Shown one piece after another: positions 25,262 to 34,291 of a DNA stretch of 64,000 bases; the first letter of the stretch is position 1; every line of letters begins with the position of its first letter. The notes under the pieces are model-generated. The model did not search any database, was not told the DNA's origin, and saw only the letters and a list, made by a program, of their open reading frames with translations. The translations under genes and the position numbers were made by a program. Source of the DNA: an uncultured Altererythrobacter sp. (lineage in GTDB: Bacteria; Pseudomonadota; Alphaproteobacteria; Sphingomonadales; Sphingomonadaceae). The stretch lies in NCBI GenBank assembly GCA_913056125.1, contig CAJXNC010000008.1, forward strand, positions 1 through 64,000. The letters are read 5' to 3'.

Positions 25262-25959
25262 TGCTGGGCCTGAGCGACATGGAATGGGCCATTGTCGGCC
25301 TCTCGCTGAAGGTGAGCCTGGTCGCGGTGCTGGCGACCTTGCCGATTGCCTATGCGCTCGCCTGGCTGCTTGCCCGCCGCAATTTCCCGGGCAGGCTCGT
25401 GCTCGATGCGCTGGTACACCTTCCGCTGGTGGTCCCGCCGGTCGTGACGGGCTGGCTTCTGCTGATCCTGTTCGGCCGCAGCGGACCCATTGGCGGCTGG
25501 CTGGAAAACAGTTTCGGCCTAACCCTGGTTTTCAACTGGACCGGTGCCGCGCTGGCAGCCGCGGTCATGGCGCTGCCTCTCATGGTACGGGCCATGCGCC
25601 TGTCTATCGAGGCGGTGGACCGCAGGCTGGTGGGCGCGGCGCGTACGCTCGGGGCCAGTCCGTGGCGCGCCTTTGTCACCATTACGCTGCCGCTCAGCAT
25701 GCCGGGCATCGCTGCCGGGGCCATGCTCGGATTTGCCCGTTCGCTGGGTGAGTTCGGCGCGACGATCACCTTCGCTTCCAACATTGTCGGCGAAACGCGG
25801 ACCCTGCCTCTCGCTATCTATAGCGGGCTGCAACTGCCGGGGGCGGAAGAACAGGTGGCGCGCCTGGCGATCATCTCGATCCTGCTTTCGCTAGCTGCGC
25901 TGCTGGCTTCGGAAGTGCTCGTGCGGCGTTCTGCCGGGGGGCGTGCCCATGTCCTTTGA
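25261..25959 (+). CDS. modB: Molybdate ABC transporter, permease
   Basis: A 232-residue integral membrane permease with five to six helices. The EAA loop (AARTLGASPWRAFVTITLPLSMPGIAAGAMLGFARSLGEFGA, residues ~125-165) is the ABC-importer interface with ModC, and its SLGEFGATITFASN part is typical of ModB. It forms the molybdate channel. It starts within the modA stop and its last 11 codons overlap the upstream part of the modC frame (17 bp from 25943, 11 bp from ATG 25949), so modABC is a tightly coupled operon. Confidence 0.92.
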   Translation: MLGLSDMEWAIVGLSLKVSLVAVLATLPIAYALAWLLARRNFPGRLVLDALVHLPLVVPPVVTGWLLLILFGRSGPIGGWLENSFGLTLVFNWTGAALAAAVMALPLMVRAMRLSIEAVDRRLVGAARTLGASPWRAFVTITLPLSMPGIAAGAMLGFARSLGEFGATITFASNIVGETRTLPLAIYSGLQLPGAEEQVARLAIISILLSLAALLASEVLVRRSAGGRAHVL

Positions 25960-26572
25960 GATCGACCTGCGTCACCAGATCGGCGAGCGCGAAATAGCGC
26001 TCACCTTGCAGAGCGAAGCACGCCTTACCGCGCTGGTCGGGGTCTCGGGCGCGGGCAAGACCACAGTACTCAATTGCATCGCTGGGCTGATCAGGCCCGA
26101 TGCGGGACGGATCGCAATTGCCGGGGAAGTACTCTTTGACGGTGATGAGGGAGTAGACCTTCCGCCCGAGAAGCGCCGCGCCGGCTATGTCTTCCAGGAT
26201 GCCCGGCTTTTCCCGCATATGAAGGTGTCCGCCAACCTTGCCTATGGCGAGAGGCTGGCGCGTGCTCGAAAGGCCATGATCGATCGCGCCGAGCTAATCG
26301 AATTGCTGGGTATCGAGGCGCTGCTCGAGCGTATGCCCTCAACCCTCTCGGGCGGTGAAACGCGCCGGGTTGCAATCGGCCGCGCCCTGCTTGCCGCACC
26401 GCGTTTCCTGCTGCTGGACGAGCCCTTCGCCTCGCTCGATGCGGATCGGGCGGAGACTATCCGTGCGATGATCGAACAGGTCCGGGACCGGCTGGATGTG
26501 CCGATCCTGCTGGTCAGCCATGACAGTGATGAAGTGGGCAGGCTGGCAGGCCGGGTCGTCGAACTGGACTGA
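25949..26572 (+). CDS. modC: Molybdate ABC transporter, ATPase lacking the MOP domain
   Basis: A 207-residue ABC ATPase. Walker A GVSGAGKTT (residue ~32), Q-loop GYVFQDARLFPH (~75), signature LSGGETRR (~128), Walker B FLLLDEPFASLD (~150) and H-loop SHDSDE (~188) are all present. Typical ModC proteins have about 350 residues with a C-terminal TOBE/MOP molybdate-binding domain; this one stops right after the ATPase domain, so substrate trans-inhibition through MOP is not expected. ATG 25949 was preferred to the GTG at 25943. It converges on the molybdenum hydroxylase gene with 16 bp between stops. Confidence 0.9.
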   Translation: MSFEIDLRHQIGEREIALTLQSEARLTALVGVSGAGKTTVLNCIAGLIRPDAGRIAIAGEVLFDGDEGVDLPPEKRRAGYVFQDARLFPHMKVSANLAYGERLARARKAMIDRAELIELLGIEALLERMPSTLSGGETRRVAIGRALLAAPRFLLLDEPFASLDADRAETIRAMIEQVRDRLDVPILLVSHDSDEVGRLAGRVVELD

Positions 26573-26588
26573 CCCGGCCCCGAGGAAA

Positions 26589-28814
26589 TTACACCAGGAG
26601 CGAGGTGTCGATCGGCAGGCTGCGGATCCGCTTGCCGGTCAACGTGTGCAGTGCATTGGTCAGCGCCGGAATCACCGGCGGCAGGGCCGGTTCGCCAAGC
26701 CCCGTCGGCGCATAGTCCGACTTCACGAACTCGACATGGATCTGCGGTACCATCGGCATGCGCGGAACCTGGTAGTTGTGGAAGTTGGACTGCTTGGTCG
26801 CGCCACCTTCAATTTCTACCGCAAGCTGCAATGCCTGCCCGATACCGTCGATGACGGAGCCTTCGACTTGGTTCATCGCTCCGAACGGGTTGATGATATG
26901 GCTGCCGACATCGCCGGCCACCCAGACATTGTGCACTACCACCTGGTTGCGCGCGTTCAGGCTCACCTCGACCACTTCGGCGAAATAGCCCATGTGACTG
27001 AAGTAGAAACCGAAGCCGTAAGCGTGGCCATTGGCTGCAGGCTCGCCCCAGGGCGACATGTCGAGCACCTTGTTCGTGACATTGCGTACACGCTCCGGAG
27101 CGAAGCCCGGTGCGGGGCCACCAAAGCCGAAAGTGCCTGGCTCCTGCTCGAAACCGTCGACGATATCCAATAGCAGCGTCGGCAGGTCGCGGCCCTGTTC
27201 ATGCGCTACCTCGTCGAGGAAGCTCTGCATGACATAGGCCATGGCATTGGATGTCGGCGCACGCAGTGCACCCATCGGTACCGAGGTGCGCATCTTGGTC
27301 TGCGCGAATTCGAGATTCTCGACATAATTGGCCGGGAACTCGGTTGCCGACATGGTTGCCGGGTTGAAGCTGCTCGCGGAGAGGGCGAAGGTGATGAAGT
27401 GATCGCCCCAGCCGGTGAGCTTGCCGTTCTCGTCCCAGGCTGCACGCAGCTTGTGCCAGCCGGCAGGCCGGTAGAAGTCGGTCTTCACGTCGTCTTCGCG
27501 GCTCCAGATCAGCTGCACCGGGGTGCCGGGCATCTGCTTGGCGATGGCCGCGACCTGGACCATGTAGTCGATATTCAGGCGACGCCCGAAACCGCCACCC
27601 ATGCGGGTGATATGGACGGTCACGTTTTCCGGCGGGATGCCGAGATAGGTGGCGACCGCCGCCTGCCCGTTGCCCGGCAGCTGGACCGGCGCCCACATTT
27701 CCATCGACGAACCGTCCTCGCTCAGCTGCGCGGTGCAGTTCATCGGCTCCATCGGCACGTGGGCGAGGAATGGATAGTGATACTCGGCTTCCAGCGTACC
27801 CGCAGCCGAGGCGAATGCGGCATCCACATCGCCCTTGGAAGCGAAGACTTCCTCAGGCGTGCCTTCGGCCATGTGACGACGCGCATCGGCGTCATACTTG
27901 GCAGTCGAATGGTCGCCCCACTCGCCATTATCCCATTGCGGGTTGAGCTTGGCGCGCGCCTTGTTGGCGAGCCACCAATTGTTGGAGATCACGGCAACGC
28001 CATCGACCAGCTGTTCGATATTGCCATTGCCTTCGACCATGAAGGCATCGATCACGCCGGGCTCTGCCTTGGCGGCATCGAGATCGGCGGAAACCAGCCG
28101 CGCGCCGAAGACGGGCGAGCGCTCATAGGCGGCATAGACCATGCCCGGAAGCTGCGTATCGACGCCGAAAATCGGCTCGCCGCGAACGATCTTGGGGCTG
28201 TCGATCCCGCCAATCGGGCGGCCGATGATACGGAAATCGGCATCGTCCTTGAGCTGCAGGCTTTGCGCATTGGGGACAGGCTGCGTTGCCGCGTCGGAGG
28301 CGAGTTCGCCATAGGTTGCGCGGCGGCCTGAAGCTGCATGCACGACTGCGCTCGGCTCGGTCGTCAGGCTCGCTGCATCGACGCCCCAGCGCTGCGCAGC
28401 AGCGGCAATCAGCATGGCGCGCACGGTAGCACCAGCCTGGCGCATGGGCATCCAGTTCATCGGCGTGGCAGTGCTGCCGCCGGCGAGCTGCGGACCGTAA
28501 GCGGCTGCGTTGAGATCACCCTGTTCGATGCTCACCAGGTCCCAGTCGGCGTCGAGTTCCTCGGCGATCAGCATGGGCAGCATGGTCTTGATGCCCTGAC
28601 CGATTTCCGGGTTCTTGCCGATAATGGTGATTGAGTTGTCCGGGGCGATTGAGACGAAGGCGCTGATTTCCGATGCACCGGCCCCGGTTGCGGCCTTACC
28701 CGCCATCGGGAAGGTGGCAGCCAATGCCAGCCCGCCACCGGCGAGGGCGGAGACCTTGAGGAAAGAGCGGCGGCCAAGTTCGGGACCGCGATTCAGGGTA
28801 GCGGTGTCACGCAT
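26589..28814 (-). CDS. Molybdopterin-binding large subunit, isoquinoline 1-oxidoreductase-like (xanthine dehydrogenase family)
   Basis: A 741-residue molybdenum hydroxylase large subunit. A twin-arginine signal (GRRSFLKVSALAGG) at residues ~15-40 directs folded export. Domains run through ALDH-XDH motifs such as EIGQGIKTMLPMLIAEELD (~65), the GGGFGRRLN cofactor loop (~390) and a C-terminal GLGEPALPPVIPALTNAL segment with the conserved Glu near the molybdenum. IorB-like enzymes hydroxylate N-heterocycles or oxidise aldehydes in the periplasm. It overlaps the [2Fe-2S] subunit gene by 8 bp, forming a two-subunit enzyme without an FAD subunit. Substrate is not known. Confidence 0.88.
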   Translation of the reverse strand: MRDTATLNRGPELGRRSFLKVSALAGGGLALAATFPMAGKAATGAGASEISAFVSIAPDNSITIIGKNPEIGQGIKTMLPMLIAEELDADWDLVSIEQGDLNAAAYGPQLAGGSTATPMNWMPMRQAGATVRAMLIAAAAQRWGVDAASLTTEPSAVVHAASGRRATYGELASDAATQPVPNAQSLQLKDDADFRIIGRPIGGIDSPKIVRGEPIFGVDTQLPGMVYAAYERSPVFGARLVSADLDAAKAEPGVIDAFMVEGNGNIEQLVDGVAVISNNWWLANKARAKLNPQWDNGEWGDHSTAKYDADARRHMAEGTPEEVFASKGDVDAAFASAAGTLEAEYHYPFLAHVPMEPMNCTAQLSEDGSSMEMWAPVQLPGNGQAAVATYLGIPPENVTVHITRMGGGFGRRLNIDYMVQVAAIAKQMPGTPVQLIWSREDDVKTDFYRPAGWHKLRAAWDENGKLTGWGDHFITFALSASSFNPATMSATEFPANYVENLEFAQTKMRTSVPMGALRAPTSNAMAYVMQSFLDEVAHEQGRDLPTLLLDIVDGFEQEPGTFGFGGPAPGFAPERVRNVTNKVLDMSPWGEPAANGHAYGFGFYFSHMGYFAEVVEVSLNARNQVVVHNVWVAGDVGSHIINPFGAMNQVEGSVIDGIGQALQLAVEIEGGATKQSNFHNYQVPRMPMVPQIHVEFVKSDYAPTGLGEPALPPVIPALTNALHTLTGKRIRSLPIDTSLLV

Positions 28815-29277
28815 TTTCGGTGCCCTCCTCGGCGACCATGGCGATCGCCTTGTGGATCCTGTTGTAGCAGGCGCAGCGGCAAATATTGCCTTGCATGCCG
28901 TTCTCGATTTCCTGCGCGGTCGGGTTGGGATTGTTGTTGAGCAGCGCGGTCGCGTTCATCAACTGGCCCGCCTGGCAATAGCCGCATTGCATCACATCGT
29001 CGTCGAGCCATGCCTTCTGCAGCGCGCGGCCGACAGGCGTCGTCTCGAGCTGTTCGATGGTGGAGACTTCGCGATCCCCGATCGAGCCGATGGGCAGCGA
29101 GCAGCTGCGCGTGGCGATGCCATCGAGATGCACGGTGCAGGCACCGCACATGCCGATGCCGCAGCCGAATTTGGTGCCGGTCATGCCCAGCTCGTTGCGA
29201 AGCACCCAGAGGAGCGGCATGTCCTCAGGTGCATCGATTTCGCGTGTTTCGCCATTGATGGTGACCCGGTAGGCCAT
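28807..29277 (-). CDS. [2Fe-2S] small subunit of the molybdenum hydroxylase
   Basis: A 156-residue two-cluster iron-sulfur protein. The plant-type ferredoxin cluster Cys are in KFGCGIGMCGACTVH (residues ~40-55), with the fourth in SCSLPIG, and the helical domain cluster uses CGYCQAGQ (~100) and ICRCACYNRI (~137). This matches the IorA/CoxS small subunits that pass electrons from the molybdenum centre to an external cytochrome. ATG 29277 (MAYRVTING) was chosen because the ferredoxin fold begins there. It is the first gene of the IorAB-like operon and is exported with the Tat-carrying large subunit (inference). Confidence 0.92.
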   Translation of the reverse strand: MAYRVTINGETREIDAPEDMPLLWVLRNELGMTGTKFGCGIGMCGACTVHLDGIATRSCSLPIGSIGDREVSTIEQLETTPVGRALQKAWLDDDVMQCGYCQAGQLMNATALLNNNPNPTAQEIENGMQGNICRCACYNRIHKAIAMVAEEGTENA

Positions 29278-29431
29278 GCGTTGCTCCCATTGCAATTTGC
29301 CGGACGTCCAAGGGCGCACGGCTTTTCCGTGGTAGGAGACTACCCGTTGCAAGGCCCAGTGCCAAGTGGACGAAGGGGCATGGATTGCATCAATTTGTCG
29401 CGCCTGCAGGGATGAGGCATAGGGCTGCGCG

Positions 29432-32400
29432 ATGAGCGAGGGAAAATGGCATTTCTGGATCGACCGTGGCGGCACCTTCACCGATGTTGTCGCGCGCCGA
29501 CCCGACGGGCGAGTCGAGACCGCCAAGCTGCTCTCCGAAAACCCTGCACATTATGACGATGCCGCCGTCGCCGCGATCCGTCGCCTGACCGGCATTGCCG
29601 AGGGGAAGCTGCCCCCTTCCGACATCCGTATCGGCACCACGGTGGCGACCAATGCTCTGCTCGAGCGTAAAGGGGAGCCGGTGCTGCTGGCGATCACCGA
29701 GGGCTTCGGCGATGCGCTGGCGATCGGTACGCAGGAGCGCCCCGATATTTTCGCGCGCGAGATCGTGAAACCCGAGCCGCTGCCAGCCGAAGTGCTTGAA
29801 ATTGCGGAACGTATCGGTGCGGATGGCAAGGTCCACCTGGCGCTTGACGAAGATGCTGGGCGCGCAGGAATGCAGGCGGCCTTCGAACGAGGCTTTCGTG
29901 CCATTGCGGTGGTGTTGATGCATGGCTGGCAATATCCGGAGCATGAGGCAAGGCTGGCCGAAATCGCGAAGGAAGTGGGCTTTTCCGAGATCGCCGTGAG
30001 CCACCGCGTGAGCCCGCTTGCGCGGCTGATCGGGCGCGCCGACACGACCTGTGTCGATGCCTTTCTCTCGCCTGTCCTGGCCCGCTATGTCGAGGGGCTC
30101 TTGGCGGCATTGGGGGAAGGGCAGGCGCCGCTCTTCATGCAGAGCAATGGCGGGCTGGTCGGTGCCGAACATTTGCGCGGCAAGGATGCGATCCTCTCCG
30201 GACCGGCGGGCGGGATTGTCGGCATGGCTGAGACATCGAGGCGCGCCGGTTTCGATCGCGCGATCGGCTTCGATATGGGCGGGACATCGACAGATGTATC
30301 CCTGTTTGCAGGTACTTACGAGCACAGTAGCGATAATCGCGTGGCCGGCGTGCGGGTGCGTGCGCCGATGATGCAGATCCACACCGTGGCCGCCGGCGGA
30401 GGCTCGATTTGCCGTTTCGACGGGGCGCGCTTCATGGTCGGGCCGGAAAGCGCGGGCGCGCAGCCAGGCCCTGCCTGCTACCGCCAGGGCGGGCCTTTGA
30501 CGGTGACCGATTGCAACCTCATCCTCGGCAAGTTGCAGCCCGACCATTTCCCCGCTGTCTTCGGTCCGAATGCGGATCAACCGCTCGATGCAGAAGCGGC
30601 ACTGAAACGCATGGAAGAGGTGCTGAGCGGCGTTGAACGCGCCACAGCCGAGGCCATGAGCCCGCACACGGCCGCCGAAGGCTTCATCGCCATTGCGGTC
30701 GCCAATATGGCCAATGCGATCCGCGCGGTTTCGGTCGCCAAGGGTCACGACGTGGCCCGTTTCGCGCTCAACTGCTTTGGCGGGGCGGGCGGGCAACATG
30801 CCTGCCTCGTCGCCGATGCGCTTGGCATCGAAACCGTGCTGGTCCATCCGTTGTCCGGCGTGCTTTCGGCCTATGGCATGGGTCTCGCCGACATCCGCGA
30901 AATGCGCGAGGCAAGCTGCGGCCTGCCGATAGCTGCGAGCGAGGATCTGGCTGCCGTCGAGACCGGGCTGGTGGAGGAAGCGCGGGTCGCTTTGCTTGAG
31001 CAGGGCATTGCCGGCGATCGGATCGAAATCGGCGCAGAGGCGCATATCCGACCCGCCAATGGCGACAGCACGATTGCCGTGAAGCTGGCATCGCCCGAGG
31101 ACATGTCGCGTGACTTCGCGGAAGGATTCCGCACCCGTTTCGGCTATGCGCCCGAAGGCGAGCTGGTGGTGGACAGCATCCGCGTCGAGGCTGTTGCACC
31201 GACCGAGCATGGCGGCGATCCCGATTTTGCCGCGACTTCATCAGTCGCTCCGGAAGCCGAAGCCGAATGCTTCATGGATGGCGAATTGCGGACTTGCCGC
31301 GTGATCGAGCGTGCCGCTCTGGTCGAAGGCGATAGGATTGCCGGACCCGCCCTGATCATCGACCCGGTGGCGACCCTCGTCGTAGAACCTGGCTGGAGCG
31401 CGAGCATGGGCGAGGGCAGCATGCTGGTCCTGACCCGCTCCGAACAGCGCGCCACGGAAAGCGTCTCGACCGAGGTCGACCCGGTGCGCCTCGAAATCTT
31501 TGGCGGTCTGTTCATGGCCATTGCCGAGGAGATGGGCGGCGCGCTCCAGCATTCGGCGCGCTCGGTGAACATAAGAGAACGCCTCGATTTCTCCTGCGCG
31601 ATCTTCGACGCAAACGGCAACCTCGTCGCCAATGCGCCGCATATGCCCGTCCATCTCGGTTCCATGGGAGACAGTGTGCGTGCGGTGATCGAGCGGCATG
31701 GCAAGACCATGCGTGAAGGCGATGCTTTTGCGCTCAACGCGCCCTATCGCGGCGGTACGCATTTGCCCGATATTACCGTTGTTCGCCCGGTATTTACTGC
31801 AGGCAGCGAAGCTCCGGCATTCTACACCGCAGCGCGCGGACACCATGCCGATATCGGCGGCATTGCGCCTGGCTCCATGCCGTCCTCCAGCCGCTCGATC
31901 GAGGAAGAGGGCGTGGTGCTCGACTGCGTGCCTTTGGTCGCTGGCGGCAAGTTTCTTGCCGACGATTTGCGCACCCTGCTTTCATCGGGCCCTTGCCCTG
32001 CGCGCAATGTGGAGCAGAACCTGGCCGACCTTGCCGCGCAGGTGGCGGCCTGCCAGCGCGGCGCCACGCGGCTGTTGGAAATGACGGCAACCTATGGCGA
32101 GGATGTTGTCTCCGCCTATATGCGGCACCTGCTCGATTATGCAGAAGGCGCGGCGCGCAAGCTGCTGGGCGAATTGTCAGACGGATCACAGACGGTGCTG
32201 TTCGATGACGGGACGCAGATCGCCGTTGCCGTTTCCATAGAACGCGCAAAGGGCGAGGCGCTGGTCGACTTCACCGGCACCAGTCCGCAGAGGAGCGATA
32301 ATTTCAACGCGCCGTCGAGTGTGGTGCGCGCCTCCGTGCTCTATGCCATTCGCCTGCTCGCCGACCTGCCCGTGCCGCTTAATGACGGCTTCCTGCGCCC

Positions 32401-33007
32401 GGTGACGATCCGCATCCCCGAAGGCTCCATGCTCAGCCCCGAATATCCTGCCGCCGTGGTCGCGGGCAATGTCGAGACCAGCCAGATGGTCACCGATGCG
32501 CTGATGGGAGCCTTCGGCGCGATGGCTGCCAGCCAGGGCACGATGAACAATTTCACCTTCGGCGACGAGGCCCGGCAGTATTATGAGACTATCGCGGGCG
32601 GTGCCGGGGCAGGGCCGGGCTTCGATGGCGCTTCTGCAGTGCAGACCCACATGACCAATTCGCGCCTGAGCGACCCCGAAATCCTCGAACAGCGTTTCCC
32701 CGTCTTGCTCGAGAAATTCGCTATCCGCCGGAATTCAGGCGGCGAGGGCAAATGGCGCGGAGGCGACGGTACGGTGCGGAGTTTCCGCTTCCTCGAAGCG
32801 ATGCAGGTCAACATCCTCTCCGGCAGGCGCAAGGTTTCGCCATTCGGCCTTGCCGGCGGCGAGGACGGCATGTGCGGGGCGAATCTTGTCATCCATCCGG
32901 GCAAGAGCGGCGAATTGCTGCCGGGCACCTGTTCGATCGATGTGGAGGCAGGCGATGTGTTCGAAATCCACACCCCCGGTGGTGGCGGGTATGGCCGCTC
33001 CTCCTAG
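29432..33007 (+). CDS. Fused hydantoinase/5-oxoprolinase (HyuA-HyuB) family protein
   Basis: A 1191-residue fusion. The N-terminal HyuA half (residues 1-690) has WIDRGGTFTDVVARR, GTTVATNALLERKG and GFDMGGTSTDVSL (ASKHA-type ATPase). The C-terminal HyuB half (~690-1191) has HSARSVNIRERLDFSCAIFD, PVHLGSMGDSVRAV and RGHHADIGGIAPGSMP, and ends GGGGYGRSS. Family members are ATP-dependent 5-oxoprolinase, N-methylhydantoinase and related ring-opening enzymes, or acetone carboxylase-like proteins. Length and domain order match OplaH. Substrate is uncertain; an amidohydrolase downstream would fit hydantoin chemistry. It is divergent from the iron-sulfur subunit gene and overlaps the following convergent gene by 4 bp. 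Confidence 0.9.
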   Translation: MSEGKWHFWIDRGGTFTDVVARRPDGRVETAKLLSENPAHYDDAAVAAIRRLTGIAEGKLPPSDIRIGTTVATNALLERKGEPVLLAITEGFGDALAIGTQERPDIFAREIVKPEPLPAEVLEIAERIGADGKVHLALDEDAGRAGMQAAFERGFRAIAVVLMHGWQYPEHEARLAEIAKEVGFSEIAVSHRVSPLARLIGRADTTCVDAFLSPVLARYVEGLLAALGEGQAPLFMQSNGGLVGAEHLRGKDAILSGPAGGIVGMAETSRRAGFDRAIGFDMGGTSTDVSLFAGTYEHSSDNRVAGVRVRAPMMQIHTVAAGGGSICRFDGARFMVGPESAGAQPGPACYRQGGPLTVTDCNLILGKLQPDHFPAVFGPNADQPLDAEAALKRMEEVLSGVERATAEAMSPHTAAEGFIAIAVANMANAIRAVSVAKGHDVARFALNCFGGAGGQHACLVADALGIETVLVHPLSGVLSAYGMGLADIREMREASCGLPIAASEDLAAVETGLVEEARVALLEQGIAGDRIEIGAEAHIRPANGDSTIAVKLASPEDMSRDFAEGFRTRFGYAPEGELVVDSIRVEAVAPTEHGGDPDFAATSSVAPEAEAECFMDGELRTCRVIERAALVEGDRIAGPALIIDPVATLVVEPGWSASMGEGSMLVLTRSEQRATESVSTEVDPVRLEIFGGLFMAIAEEMGGALQHSARSVNIRERLDFSCAIFDANGNLVANAPHMPVHLGSMGDSVRAVIERHGKTMREGDAFALNAPYRGGTHLPDITVVRPVFTAGSEAPAFYTAARGHHADIGGIAPGSMPSSSRSIEEEGVVLDCVPLVAGGKFLADDLRTLLSSGPCPARNVEQNLADLAAQVAACQRGATRLLEMTATYGEDVVSAYMRHLLDYAEGAARKLLGELSDGSQTVLFDDGTQIAVAVSIERAKGEALVDFTGTSPQRSDNFNAPSSVVRASVLYAIRLLADLPVPLNDGFLRPVTIRIPEGSMLSPEYPAAVVAGNVETSQMVTDALMGAFGAMAASQGTMNNFTFGDEARQYYETIAGGAGAGPGFDGASAVQTHMTNSRLSDPEILEQRFPVLLEKFAIRRNSGGEGKWRGGDGTVRSFRFLEAMQVNILSGRRKVSPFGLAGGEDGMCGANLVIHPGKSGELLPGTCSIDVEAGDVFEIHTPGGGGYGRSS

Positions 33008-33969
33008 CCTCCCAATGGCACGTTCAGTCCAATGTTTGGCACGAAATAGCCACGCGAATGTTCCTGTGCCGGATCATTCGACCAACGACGCTGGAACTGG
33101 CCGCCAATCGTCAGGCGCAAGCCGCTTGCCTTGCTGTCCACGAGCTCGGTCAGATCAAGCCCCGCGGTAAGGCGCAGCCTTTGATCTTCCCGCTTGTCGC
33201 CGTTTGGCGCCAGCGCGCTGTCGTAAAAGGTGAGGTCGCCTTGCGCGACGCCGAAAAGCCTTACACCGCCGAGGAAAGGGCTGCTGTAGACATCTGCACG
33301 CAGGGTCAGTCCCAGTTTTTCGGCTGTGGCGTCAGTCGACCAGGTGTTTGATCCTTCTGCCCGGGCTTCCCAATACCAGCCGCGCGTGGCGGCTGCATTT
33401 GCAGAGACTTGCGTGAAATCCTGCAGCTTGATGGCGCGCTCTTCGACTATGGTCCGCACGTCGCGATAACGGATCCCGGCTGTGACTGTGTGCAAGTCGC
33501 GCACATGGCTGTCGAAGAAGTTGGTGTAGCTACTGCCAAAGCGATAGCGAGCATAAGGGCGCCAGGCATCCGCCAAGGACGGATCGATTTCCCTGTCGGA
33601 TCCGATCAGTTGGTCGAAGGGAATATAGGCATCGCCTACTGTAGCCTCCGCGAAGAAACCGCTTTCGGGATCTCCACCGCCTATCAATTGCGGGGCTGTC
33701 GATGCACCGACCTTGAACTGCAGCCGCTTGAGCCTTTCGCCGCGGGAGAATGCGAGGGAAACACTGCCTTCGCTTTCATCTATGAGCTCGCTGTCATCGG
33801 AGCTGGGCAAGGCTTCGCCAATACGAGGGGACAGGTCGAAATCGATGTTGGCAGTCCAGCCGGAAAAGATCCCGCCCGCGCTACTGTCAGCTTCGTCCTG
33901 CGCATGCGCAGGGTTGGTCAAGAGAAGCGCGCCCGATGAAAGAAGAAGAATCGATAGGTTTCGTTTCAT
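33004..33969 (-). CDS. Predicted outer-membrane beta-barrel protein, function unknown
   Basis: A 321-residue exported protein with a signal peptide (residues 1-22, ending HAQ) and many alternating hydrophobic strands such as LRLTIGGQFQRRW and WYWEARAEG, typical of an outer-membrane barrel. It has no cysteine-rich or repeat region that I recognise and no known family motif. The C-terminal residues (NVPLGG) lack the terminal aromatic expected of many barrels, so the barrel call is an inference. Start ATG 33969 fits the signal peptide. It ends in a 4-bp tail-to-tail overlap with the oxoprolinase gene. Confidence 0.6.
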   Translation of the reverse strand: MKRNLSILLLSSGALLLTNPAHAQDEADSSAGGIFSGWTANIDFDLSPRIGEALPSSDDSELIDESEGSVSLAFSRGERLKRLQFKVGASTAPQLIGGGDPESGFFAEATVGDAYIPFDQLIGSDREIDPSLADAWRPYARYRFGSSYTNFFDSHVRDLHTVTAGIRYRDVRTIVEERAIKLQDFTQVSANAAATRGWYWEARAEGSNTWSTDATAEKLGLTLRADVYSSPFLGGVRLFGVAQGDLTFYDSALAPNGDKREDQRLRLTAGLDLTELVDSKASGLRLTIGGQFQRRWSNDPAQEHSRGYFVPNIGLNVPLGG

Positions 33970-34291
33970 AGTATTGTCCCCCCAAGACATAGAATCGGTC
34001 AATGAAACCCGATTCGTACACATTATAGCATCATGATCGACTTTATTAGATGTCGCATAGTCATGGAATCATCTTGGTTCGGCCGGAAGTCCATCTTCAG
34101 AAATAGTGTCGAGTTGCATACCGATGCCGGTTTTCCGTCATGCCGGAGCCAATATCCTGTCCATCATTGCCTTGGACTTGTCCTCTGCGAGCACCCTTCG
34201 ATCACGTAAGGCGGCGCTGTCTAGTAGTCTGTGCTGTAGCGGAAGTTTCGCAGTCGCCTTGCCCATCCGCATGGGGATTGGTTAGGTTCTC
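33970..34291. other. 322-bp intergenic region, no convincing gene
   Basis: This stretch separates the outer-membrane gene (minus) from the amidohydrolase gene (plus) and is more AT-rich than its flanks, especially 33970-34100. It must carry both promoters. A 44-codon minus-strand frame (34138-34272, starting MRMGKATAK) is present but has no support. Confidence 0.5.

Noticed and set aside
34138-34272. 44-codon minus-strand frame (MRMGKATAK...) in the 33970-34291 gap
   Set aside because: No ribosome binding site or recognisable family and it overlaps the promoter region of the amidohydrolase gene.
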